A stretch of 32,418 nucleotides of DNA from the NCBI GenBank assembly GCA_036823295.1, contig DAISGD010000039.1, forward strand, positions 1 to 32,418, written 5' to 3'. Numbering within the stretch: the first letter of the stretch is position 1; every line of letters starts with the position of its first letter. Both the position numbers and the translations under genes were made by a program. This DNA comes from UBA4742 sp002403895 (GTDB lineage Bacteria > Actinomycetota > Acidimicrobiia > Acidimicrobiales > Acidimicrobilacustridaceae). The notes under the pieces are model-generated. The model was not told the origin of the DNA. It worked only from the letters and a program-made list of their open reading frames with translations, and did not search any database. Shown in pieces: positions 1 through 6,998 of the stretch.

Positions 1-5
1 ACGGG

Positions 6-79
<74 letters not shown>

Positions 80-190
80 TAAGAGGGTCGAGCGTACCCG
101 ACGCAAGTCGACCGGCTCCAAAGCGATCACCCAGCCGCACGCAACATCACGGGGGCGAGGCCGCCGGGGCGCCCGCCGAGCGACAGGGGC

Positions 191-622
191 TTAGGCTTCG
201 ATGACCGCGCCCTCGGCCAGATCGGTGTCGGCGGCGACACCTTCGAAGTACGAGGCACCCTCGAGCAGCGTGGTGGCGGCCTTGCGTAGGCGGAACGAGT
301 CCAGCGGCTTGATCAGCCAGCCGTCGGCGTCGGCCCGCCGGGCCAGGAACGTGTCCGCCGACCGGTCGAGCAGGATCAGCACCGCGGTGATCGGGATGCG
401 ACCCATCCCTTCCTCATTGCGGATGGTCATGCACGCCGCCATGCCACCCATGTTGCCGATCTGCAGGTCGAGGATGACCAACTCCGGGTCGACCTCGCGC
501 AAGGCCGGCAGGACATCCACCCCGGCCCGAACCCGGCACACCCTCAGGTCCGCACCGCCCAAGGCGGCTTCGACCTCGTCGTAGATCCAGTCGGCGTCGG
601 TGGCGAGAAGGATGGTGGGCAT
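191..622 (-). CDS. Response-regulator receiver-domain protein (receiver only)
   Basis: A 143-residue protein that is essentially one CheY-like receiver domain. Acidic residues D9 and D11 can form the metal pocket, D52 in VILDLQIG is the expected phospho-acceptor, and K105 in LIKPLD is the conserved lysine. The usual Thr/Ser switch after strand 4 is not obvious (VLILLD), so signalling may be atypical. There is no output domain, only a short C-terminal tail of about 25 residues. It is divergent from an STAS antagonist 175 bp away, and no histidine kinase is nearby. The ATG at 622 was chosen because the receiver fold begins immediately after it; open frame further upstream has no domain content. 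Family assignment is firm, the pathway is unknown. Confidence 0.85.
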   Translation of the reverse strand: MPTILLATDADWIYDEVEAALGGADLRVCRVRAGVDVLPALREVDPELVILDLQIGNMGGMAACMTIRNEEGMGRIPITAVLILLDRSADTFLARRADADGWLIKPLDSFRLRKAATTLLEGASYFEGVAADTDLAEGAVIEA

Positions 623-797
623 CGCCCCGAACGCTACCGCGGTGTCCGCTCCCGACCCAAGATCCCAACGGGGACAGGCCCGGGACCCGAATCGGTCGCC
701 GGAGGCCTGGAACGCGGTAAGGATGGCGCGATCGGCGGGAACCGCACGCCGCCCCTTCGCTACCATGCGCGCAGCAGCACCCGAACCTGGAGGTTTC

Positions 798-1154
798 GTG
801 CTCGAGATCCATGTCGAGGAAACCGAGAAGTACACCCTGTGCCGCCCCGTGGGCGAGCTCGACGCGTACACGGTCGGGCAGTTCCGCGAGACCCTGGTGG
901 AACTGGCGACGAAGCCCCGGCTCCTCATCGACCTGTCCGAGGTCCCGTTCATGGATTCGGCCGGGCTGGGCGCGCTCATCGGCGGGATCCGCCGGGCGCG
1001 CGAGGCCGAGGGGGACGTGTCGGTGGCCTGCAGCCGCCCGACCCTCACCCGCCTGCTGCACACCACCGGCTTCGATCGCATCGTGCCGGTGACCGAGACC
1101 CTCGACGCCGCCGCCGAGGCCCTGCTCAACCCACCCGAGCTCGACCTCGACTGA
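798..1154 (+). CDS. STAS-domain anti-sigma factor antagonist (SpoIIAA/RsbV-like)
   Basis: A 118-residue single STAS domain. The motif DLSEVPFMDSAGLGAL contains the serine (S54, in the DSAGL context) that is phosphorylated by the partner kinase in the SpoIIAA/RsbV family. Such proteins bind an anti-sigma kinase when unphosphorylated and so release a sigma factor. The GTG at 798 is preceded by GGAGG at 789-793 with a short 4-nt spacer; an in-frame ATG at 765 is the alternative start. No RsbW-type kinase or sigma factor is adjacent. A degenerate anti-sigma-like protein lies at 15684-16070, but pairing with it is only speculation. The gene is divergent from the receiver protein, suggesting a shared stress-signalling role. 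Confidence 0.88.
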   Translation: MLEIHVEETEKYTLCRPVGELDAYTVGQFRETLVELATKPRLLIDLSEVPFMDSAGLGALIGGIRRAREAEGDVSVACSRPTLTRLLHTTGFDRIVPVTETLDAAAEALLNPPELDLD

Positions 1155-1174
1155 GGGTCCGAAACCAGGACGAG

Positions 1175-2323
1175 CTAGCGGGGGAAGAGGTGGGCGGCGA
1201 TGAGGCCGAGGCCTTCGAGGTCGTGCACGTCGCTCTGGAGGAACGGGACCCGCACCACCGGCGCCGGCGCGACCCGCTCGGCCAGCCCGGCCAGGTGTTG
1301 TTCCTCGTTGGACGCCACCTGCTGGAAATCGGCCAGGTTCCGGTACAGGCCGCCCAGAGCCGTCCCGGCGAACGTGTTGGCCCGCTCGCGGGTGGCGCCG
1401 GCATCGCCTTTGGCGAAGCGGGGATGCATGCGATTGACGATGAGGGCCCTGACCGGAATGCCGGCCTCGGTGAGCCGAGCGGCGAAGTAGGTGGCCTCAT
1501 CCACCACGTCTCGGCGGGGCGCGGCCACCAACACGAAGGCGGTGACGTCGTCGGACAACAACTCGAGCGTGGCCGCAGCCCGGTCACGGAAGCCCTGTTC
1601 CATGCCGTCGAAGGCCGAGAAGAAGCCGATGGCATCGGACACCACGTCACCACCCACCACCTTCGAGATGGTGCGGAGGAAGGCCTGAGCGGCAACGTTG
1701 ACGGCGCGGACGATTCCTCGAGTCGGGGTCATGAGCACCCGGTACAGCCGGTGGTCCAGGAAGCGGGTGAGGCGGCGGGGTGCCTCCAGGAAGTCGAGAG
1801 CGCTGCGGGTAGGCGGGGTGTCCACCACCACGAGGTCGAAGTCGGTGCGCTGGTGCAGTTCGTAGAGCTTCTCCATGGCCATGTACTCCTGGGTGCCCGA
1901 CAGGGCGCCCGAGATGTTGCGATAGAAGCGGTTGTCGAGGATCCCCTGGGCCTGCTCCTCGGATTCAGCGTTGCCGATCACCAGCTCGTCGAACGTCGTC
2001 TTGGTGTCGAGCATGAGCGCCCACAGCTCGCCCTTCCACGGCCCGTCGATGCGGGTGGGTGCGTTCGACAGCGTTTCGAGGCCGAGGGCGTCGGCCAGGC
2101 GCTTGGCCGGGTCGATGGTCACCACGCACGCCTTGCGCCCGAGTCGGGCTCCCTCCAGGGCGATGACCGCCGCGGTGGTGGTCTTGCCCACGCCGCCTGA
2201 GCCGGTGCAGACGATGACCTCCTGGTCGCGTACTAGCCGTTGCAACTCGGTGCGCGATGCCCCCGCGCCGAGCGGCTTGCCCGGTTTGGTGCGGGCACCC
2301 ACGGGCGTCTGCTTGGGGCTCAT
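1175..2323 (-). CDS. ArsA/Get3-like ATPase, second of pair (Rv3680-like)
   Basis: A 382-residue deviant-Walker P-loop ATPase of the anion-transporting ArsA/GET3 family. A P-loop with GSGGVGKTTT follows about 40 N-terminal residues, then VVTIDPAKRLADALG (switch region) and VVVDTPPTRSALDFL (Walker B/switch II). It overlaps the upstream ArsA-like gene by 4 bp (ATGA), so the two are translationally coupled. In mycobacteria the homologous pair Rv3679-Rv3680 forms a heteromeric ATPase complex and sits beside a whiB gene; a WhiB gene also lies close by here. A direct role in arsenite export is unlikely, since no ArsB is present. The ATG at 2323 is supported by the overlap. Confidence 0.88.
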   Translation of the reverse strand: MSPKQTPVGARTKPGKPLGAGASRTELQRLVRDQEVIVCTGSGGVGKTTTAAVIALEGARLGRKACVVTIDPAKRLADALGLETLSNAPTRIDGPWKGELWALMLDTKTTFDELVIGNAESEEQAQGILDNRFYRNISGALSGTQEYMAMEKLYELHQRTDFDLVVVDTPPTRSALDFLEAPRRLTRFLDHRLYRVLMTPTRGIVRAVNVAAQAFLRTISKVVGGDVVSDAIGFFSAFDGMEQGFRDRAAATLELLSDDVTAFVLVAAPRRDVVDEATYFAARLTEAGIPVRALIVNRMHPRFAKGDAGATRERANTFAGTALGGLYRNLADFQQVASNEEQHLAGLAERVAPAPVVRVPFLQSDVHDLEGLGLIAAHLFPR

Positions 2324-3303
2324 CGATCGCCGTCCCCTGGTGTCGGGGCCAGTCCCCCGATGCCGACCAGCAACTCCTGGGCCAAGACCTCGAGCTCGGC
2401 CGGCCCCAGGTCGGCGTCGAACAGGTAGGGCAGCGTCAGCTGGGGTAGGGGCAACATCTCGGCCAGGCGTCCGACCTGCTCGGCCTGTAGCGCCATGCGG
2501 TGGCTGCGGAACGCGGCGGCGTGGGCCAGGGCCTCGGCCTCACCGGTGCGCAGGGCGGCACCGGCAGCGGCCGCCGCCGCCACCGGGTCCTCGTCCAGGC
2601 CGTCGATCTGGGGGTACATCCCGTTGACCACCACCGGGCCGAGGCTCACACCGACCTCGTCCTCCAGGCTGTAGGCGGTCTGGACCAGCTCATTGACCGG
2701 GGTCTCCTCCGGCAAGGTGACCAGCACCACCTGGCAACGGGACGGATCGGTGAGCAGCTCCAGCACGTCGCGGGCCTGGGCGTTGATGGGCCCCACCCGA
2801 ACGGCGTCGAGTAGCCCGCGGGCCGACCGCAGGAAGCTGATGGCGTGGCCGGCGGCGGGGGCATCGAGCACGATGAGATCAGCAGCACCCAGCTGTTCGA
2901 GTTGCTTGACCTTGCCCAGGATCAGGATGTCCTTGATGCCCGGCGCGGCGGTGGCCACCATGTCGACCGCCCCGCTGCTGGCCAGGCGGCGCGACACCCG
3001 GCTCATGCCGTGGGCTTGGAGGTATTCGATCAGGGCGTCGTCGGGGGTGAGCGTGCGGGCCGTCACGTCGGCGGAACCGTCGGCGCCTCCACCGGGGGCC
3101 AGGGTCACCTCGTCGTAGTCGAACGGCGGTTGGCCGAACAGGTTGGCCAAGCCGCTCTTGCCCTCGACCTGCACGATGAGGGTGGATCGTCCCCGCAGGG
3201 CCGCCGCTCGGGCCACGGCGCCGCTGACCGTGGTTTTGCCCACGCCGCCCTTCCCGGCCACGATGACCACGCGCGATGCTGCGAAGAACTGCGCAGGATC
3301 CAC
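2320..3303 (-). CDS. ArsA/Get3-like ATPase, first of pair (Rv3679-like)
   Basis: A 327-residue ATPase with P-loop AGKGGVGKTTVSGAV about 15-20 residues from the N terminus, followed by LIVQVEGKSGLANLF and LIVLDAPAAGHAISFL (Walker B region). This matches the shorter, upstream member of the actinobacterial ArsA-like pair. I chose GTG at 3303, which is preceded by AAGGG about six bases upstream. An ATG at 3336 would add eleven residues but would extend across the start of the divergent NfeD gene. The two divergent start codons are only 20 bp apart. The gene is co-transcribed with, and overlaps, the next ATPase. The substrate or client is unknown. Confidence 0.85.
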   Translation of the reverse strand: MDPAQFFAASRVVIVAGKGGVGKTTVSGAVARAAALRGRSTLIVQVEGKSGLANLFGQPPFDYDEVTLAPGGGADGSADVTARTLTPDDALIEYLQAHGMSRVSRRLASSGAVDMVATAAPGIKDILILGKVKQLEQLGAADLIVLDAPAAGHAISFLRSARGLLDAVRVGPINAQARDVLELLTDPSRCQVVLVTLPEETPVNELVQTAYSLEDEVGVSLGPVVVNGMYPQIDGLDEDPVAAAAAAGAALRTGEAEALAHAAAFRSHRMALQAEQVGRLAEMLPLPQLTLPYLFDADLGPAELEVLAQELLVGIGGLAPTPGDGDR

Positions 3304-3323
3304 CCTTTTCCCTTCGGAGGAAC

Positions 3324-4706
3324 GTGAGCCGCACACTACCCAGGTGGCGCCAACGGCCGGTCATCGCTGCCGCCCTGATCGTGCTCGGCCTGCTGACCCT
3401 GCTGTCGGCCACCGCCGCGCCGGCGGGGGCACAAACCGGCCCGGCCACAACGTCCGATCTCACCTCCACGGACCCGGGTTCAGCCGGCTTCGTGGCGGTG
3501 CTGAAGGTGAGCGGCCTGCTCGACCCGGTGATGGTCGACACCATCTCTCACACCGTCACCGACGCCCAGACCCAAGGGGCGCGCGCCCTCGTGCTGCAAA
3601 CCAACACCACCGGCGTGGTCGTGTCCGACGCGGCCTATGTCGACCTGTTGAACCAGATCTCCTCCTCGTCCGTCCCGGTCGATGTGTGGGTCGGGCCCAG
3701 CGGGTCGGCCCTGACCGGCCCGGGCGCGCAGCTGGTAGGGGTGGCCCGCGAGGTGGGGATGGCCCCCGGCACCCGCCTCGGCAATTCGGGGCCACAGCCC
3801 GCCGGCGTGAACTACCTCAACCCCCAGCGCACCGCCCTGTTGCGGGACCGCACGGTTGGTTCCGGTGAGGCGAAGGACGGCGGCATCACCACCGCTGACG
3901 CCCCCACCATCGGTGACTTCCTCATCAACCTGTCCGGCTTCGAGAGTCGGGAGGAGACCAGAGACGGCCAGACTCGGCGCCTACCGGTCACCCAGGTGCA
4001 GTTCAACCAGCTCTCGCTCGTGTCGCAGTTGTTCCACACCGTCGCCAGCCCCGCGGTGGCCTACCTGCTGTTGACCATCGGGCTGGCCCTGCTCATCTTC
4101 GAGCTGTTCACCGCCGGCGTCGGGGTGGCTGGCGTTGTGGGGGCCGGCGCCTTCATCCTGTCGTGCTACGGCCTGGCCGTGCTGCCCACCAACTGGTGGG
4201 GGATCGCCGCCATCGCGTTGGCCATGATCGCCTTCGCCATCGACGTCCAGACGGGCGTGCCGAGGTTCTGGACGGGGGCGGGCATGGTGCTCTATGTGGT
4301 GGGGTCGCTGACGCTCTACGACGGCCTGATGGTCTCGTGGATCACACTGGCCGTCGGCATCGGCGGGGTGGCGGTGACCTTCTTCACCGCCATGCCGGCG
4401 ATGGTGCGCACCCGCTTTTCCACCCCCACCATCGGACGCGAATGGATGATCGGCGAGATGGGCCGCGCCGTCACCGCCATCAATCCCGACGGCACCGTGC
4501 AGATGCGCGAAGGGTTGTGGCGGGCCTATACCAACCGGGCCACACCCATCGACGAGCTGGATCGGGTGCGCGTCATCGGGATCGAGGGGCTGGTGCTCGA
4601 GGTCGAGCCCGAGGAAGGCGCGGCCCGGGACTACCGGGAACGGGGCCCCAAGGCGGCCCCCACAGAGGAAACGAACGGCACCAGCGAGGGCGTCCACCCC
4701 CGCTGA
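3324..4706 (+). CDS. NfeD-family membrane protein with degenerate ClpP-like domain
   Basis: A 460-residue full-length NfeD-type protein. A signal peptide or first TM occupies about residues 12-35 (AALIVLGLLTLLSATAAPAGAQ), a ClpP/SppA-like domain about 45-190, four to five TM helices about 230-350 (starting AYLLLTIGLALLIFELFTAG), and a C-terminal OB-fold NfeD domain about 370-440. Family members form membrane-associated proteases next to SPFH proteins. Here the segment aligned with the catalytic Ser motif of active members reads PSGSALTGPG, with glycine at the expected serine position, and the later lysine helix is short, so the protease is probably inactive. GTG at 3324 follows GGAGG by three bases. 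No SPFH partner is adjacent. Confidence 0.82.
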   Translation: MSRTLPRWRQRPVIAAALIVLGLLTLLSATAAPAGAQTGPATTSDLTSTDPGSAGFVAVLKVSGLLDPVMVDTISHTVTDAQTQGARALVLQTNTTGVVVSDAAYVDLLNQISSSSVPVDVWVGPSGSALTGPGAQLVGVAREVGMAPGTRLGNSGPQPAGVNYLNPQRTALLRDRTVGSGEAKDGGITTADAPTIGDFLINLSGFESREETRDGQTRRLPVTQVQFNQLSLVSQLFHTVASPAVAYLLLTIGLALLIFELFTAGVGVAGVVGAGAFILSCYGLAVLPTNWWGIAAIALAMIAFAIDVQTGVPRFWTGAGMVLYVVGSLTLYDGLMVSWITLAVGIGGVAVTFFTAMPAMVRTRFSTPTIGREWMIGEMGRAVTAINPDGTVQMREGLWRAYTNRATPIDELDRVRVIGIEGLVLEVEPEEGAARDYRERGPKAAPTEETNGTSEGVHPR

Positions 4707-4808
4707 CCTGGGATTGCTCGCGAAATCCCGCATGGCGCTAACAAAAGTTCACCCCTTGTGGCGGGGAAATGGGCGGTTGTAGGGTCGCCTCGGAAAGGGG
4801 GCCGACGT

Positions 4809-5072
4809 TTGAGTGCTCAGCGGGGTGACGATTCCTGGCAGGTGAAAGCGGCGTGCCGTGGTCCTCAGGCTGCGGTGTTCTTCCCGCCTCCCGTTTTTGA
4901 ACGGAAGGACGAGAAGATCGACCGTGAGTCACGGGCCAAAGAGATCTGCCAGTCCTGCGCGGTCCGCAAGGACTGCCTCGACTATGCCCTCAGCATCCGG
5001 GAGCCGCATGGCATCTGGGGCGGCCTGAACGAGGTGGAACGCAAGCACCTCATGGCCCAGCGGGCAGGCTAA
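4809..5072 (+). CDS. WhiB-family iron-sulfur transcriptional regulator
   Basis: An 87-residue WhiB-like protein, a family restricted to Actinobacteria and their phages. The four [4Fe-4S] ligands are C16, C47, C50 and C56 (C-x30-C-x2-C-x5-C), followed by the GIWGG turn and a basic C-terminal segment (ERKHLMAQRAG) that contacts DNA. WhiB proteins act with the primary sigma factor and respond to redox or NO. I prefer TTG at 4809 (MSAQRGDDSW), which has a GGAAAGGGGG tract 8-17 bases upstream; GTG at 4758 would add 17 basic residues without family similarity. The subtype cannot be assigned. A terminator-like hairpin follows at 5083. Confidence 0.9.
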   Translation: MSAQRGDDSWQVKAACRGPQAAVFFPPPVFERKDEKIDRESRAKEICQSCAVRKDCLDYALSIREPHGIWGGLNEVERKHLMAQRAG

Positions 5073-5082
5073 CCATCGCGTG

Positions 5083-5113
5083 GCCGTGCCCATACCGGGG
5101 GGGTGGGCATGGC
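5083..5113 (+). terminator. Hairpin after whiB, probable terminator
   Basis: GCCGTGCCCA pairs with TGGGCATGGC (10 bp, one G-U) around an 11-nt loop, 11 bases after the whiB stop codon. No U-tract follows, as is common in high-GC actinobacterial terminators. Confidence 0.6.
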
Positions 5114-5123
5114 GCGAGTGCCA

Positions 5124-5151
5124 CGACGCGCGCTCTACGGGGCGCGCGTCG
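5124..5151. repeat. Perfect 10-bp inverted repeat between whiB and selB
   Basis: CGACGCGCGC and GCGCGCGTCG form a perfect 10-bp stem with an 8-nt loop. It lies between the convergent whiB and selB genes and could terminate transcription from either side. Confidence 0.55.
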
Positions 5152-5162
5152 GCGCGTGCGGC

Positions 5163-5244
5163 GGCCTGATCTTCAAACCGAAGCGAAATCTGAAGCGGAA
5201 AGCACATATGCCGTGCATTCGGCTTCAGATTTCAGGACGAGGCC
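5163..5244. ncRNA. Multi-hairpin structured element of unknown function (putative)
   Basis: An outer 5-bp helix (GGCCT 5163-5167 with AGGCC 5240-5244) encloses two hairpins. The small one is CTTC/GAAG at 5171-5183. The long one is at 5185-5233: GAAATCTGAAGC pairs perfectly with GCTTCAGATTTC, then continues through two single mismatches to a GCAC/GTGC stem and 7-nt loop, giving 19 pairs in 21 positions. The segment is clearly less GC-rich than its surroundings. It is downstream of both whiB and selB, so bidirectional termination is the simplest explanation. A structured RNA is possible because the fold is branched. It does not match tRNA-Sec, since no T-arm consensus is present. Confidence 0.4.
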
Positions 5245-5273
5245 AGGGTGGGGTGGGACCGCGGGGCCGACGC

Positions 5274-6998
5274 TCAGGTGGAGCGGTGCTCGAGCAGGCG
5301 GGGGCCGGCGATACGAAGGTCTCCGCGGCGGCGGGTCCGACCGGTGGCGTCGAGAACGCTCAACAGCGGGATGGCGTACTTGCGCGACGTGCCCAGGGCC
5401 TCGCGGATCTGGCCGACGGTGACCCCGTCGGGGTGCTCGTCGAGCAGCGCGGCGATCACGTCCGCCGCTTGGTCGATGGCCGCCGGCGCGAAGTGGATGC
5501 CGGCTTCCTCGACCACGAGGCCTCGCCGGACGAGCTCTCGCAACTCGGTCCGGTCGACGCCGGTCGGTGGCGGGGTGGCGAATGGTGTCGCCTCCAGGGC
5601 GGTAACGAACGGGTGGGCGGCGAGGGGATCCTCGGGTGGCCCGAGGGTGGCCCGGCCCCGCACCACCCGGACCTCGTCCAGGTGGGTGAGAACAGCACGC
5701 TCGTGCTCTTCGAACGCGGCAATGTCCAGCCCCAGAGGTCCGGCTCCCTCTACCAGCGCCCGAAGCCGGGTCTGCTCATCGGCCAGGACGGTCGGGTCGA
5801 CGACCCAGTGGTCCACCGTCGGGGCGCGCCGGGTACCCGTGAGTCGGGCCAGCTCATCGACGTCGATCCACCCCCGTTCGGCCACGACCCGATCGACGGA
5901 CCGATCCGGCCGGGCCCTCGACGCCCGCATCACCGGGTCGACATCGAGGATCTCGCCTCCGCCGATGGTCTCCTGCCGGCCGCTGTCGCGCAGCACGTAG
6001 CGATCGCCGGGTTGGAGCGGGAGGGCGACCGGGAGGTGCAGACGCACCAGGCCACGATCCCCCGGTCCCATCGATTCGTCCCCCAGCACCCGCAGCCGGA
6101 CGGCGTGTTCTCCCGAGCCGAGGTAGGCCACATACGCCCCCCGACGCGAGACACGATGGTCCAGATCGGCGAGGACCTCGAGCGACGCGTCCACCGTGTG
6201 TCCCTCGTGCCAGGCCCCCGGTCGCACCAGGGCATCGCCCCGGACGACCTGTTCGTGGGCGATCCCTGACAGGTTCACCGCAACCCGCTCGCCGGGTGAC
6301 ACCCGGGCCAGCGACGCGCCGTGGATCTGCAGCGAACGGACGCGGGCCCCCGGTCCCCTGGGCAGGATCACGACGTCGTCATCGACGGCCAGCGGTCCGC
6401 CGGCCAGGGTGCCGGTCACCACGGTGCCCGCGCCCCGGATGGCGAAAGACCGATCGACCCACAGCCGGGGACGGCCGTCATCGGCGGCCGGGGGCGCGGT
6501 GGCCACCAGCCGGTCGAGGGCGAGGCGAAGCTCGCCCAGCCCGGTGCCATCGATCCCGTCAACGTCCACCAGCTCGGCGGCGGCCAGAGGGCTGCCCTTG
6601 AGTCGCTCGATGACCTCGAGCCGGGCCAGTTCGCCTTGGTCGTCATCGACCAGCCCCACCTTGGTCAGGGCCACGACGCCGCGCTTCACGCCAAGCAGAT
6701 CGAGGATTCGCAGGTGCTCCTCGCTCTGAGGCTTCCAACCTTCGGTGGCGGCCACCGCGAACAGGCAGGCCTGCACCGCCCCCACCCCGGCGAGCATGTT
6801 CTTGAGGAAGCGCACATGGCCGGGCACATCCACGAAGGAGATGGAGCGCCCGCTGGGGAGCGTCATCGCCGCGAAGCCGAGATCGATCGTCAGGCCCCGC
6901 TCCTTCTCCTCGGTGAATCGGTCGGGGTCGACCCCGGTGAGGACCCGAACCAGCGTCGACTTGCCATGGTCGACATGCCCCGCGGTCGCCACAATCAC
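5274..6998 (-). CDS. selB: Selenocysteine-specific elongation factor SelB
   Basis: A 574-residue translational GTPase that delivers Sec-tRNA to UGA codons carrying a SECIS element. G1 is GHVDHGKST at about residues 7-15, followed by the switch I region ERGLTIDLGFA and G3 DVPGH. The G4 position reads TKVG rather than the textbook TKxD. Beta-barrel domains follow, and the C terminus has the winged-helix SECIS-binding repeats (GQIREALGTSRKYAIPLL). Length is close to E. coli SelB (614). The GTG start overlaps the selA stop codon by 4 bp (GTGA). Together with SelA this implies at least one selenoprotein in the genome, though none is recognisable in the window, nor are selC or selD. Confidence 0.95.
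   Translation of the reverse strand: MIVATAGHVDHGKSTLVRVLTGVDPDRFTEEKERGLTIDLGFAAMTLPSGRSISFVDVPGHVRFLKNMLAGVGAVQACLFAVAATEGWKPQSEEHLRILDLLGVKRGVVALTKVGLVDDDQGELARLEVIERLKGSPLAAAELVDVDGIDGTGLGELRLALDRLVATAPPAADDGRPRLWVDRSFAIRGAGTVVTGTLAGGPLAVDDDVVILPRGPGARVRSLQIHGASLARVSPGERVAVNLSGIAHEQVVRGDALVRPGAWHEGHTVDASLEVLADLDHRVSRRGAYVAYLGSGEHAVRLRVLGDESMGPGDRGLVRLHLPVALPLQPGDRYVLRDSGRQETIGGGEILDVDPVMRASRARPDRSVDRVVAERGWIDVDELARLTGTRRAPTVDHWVVDPTVLADEQTRLRALVEGAGPLGLDIAAFEEHERAVLTHLDEVRVVRGRATLGPPEDPLAAHPFVTALEATPFATPPPTGVDRTELRELVRRGLVVEEAGIHFAPAAIDQAADVIAALLDEHPDGVTVGQIREALGTSRKYAIPLLSVLDATGRTRRRGDLRIAGPRLLEHRST

Noticed and set aside
839..2200. Long open plus-strand frame opposite the ArsA-like gene
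   Set aside because: It is antisense to a well-supported gene, is rich in Arg/Gly/His and has no domain; typical of GC-rich DNA.
5168..5184. CTTCAAA resembling the tRNA-Sec anticodon loop, close to selB
   Set aside because: No acceptor stem, long variable arm or GGTTCGA T-loop can be formed around it on either strand; the segment is better explained by hairpins.
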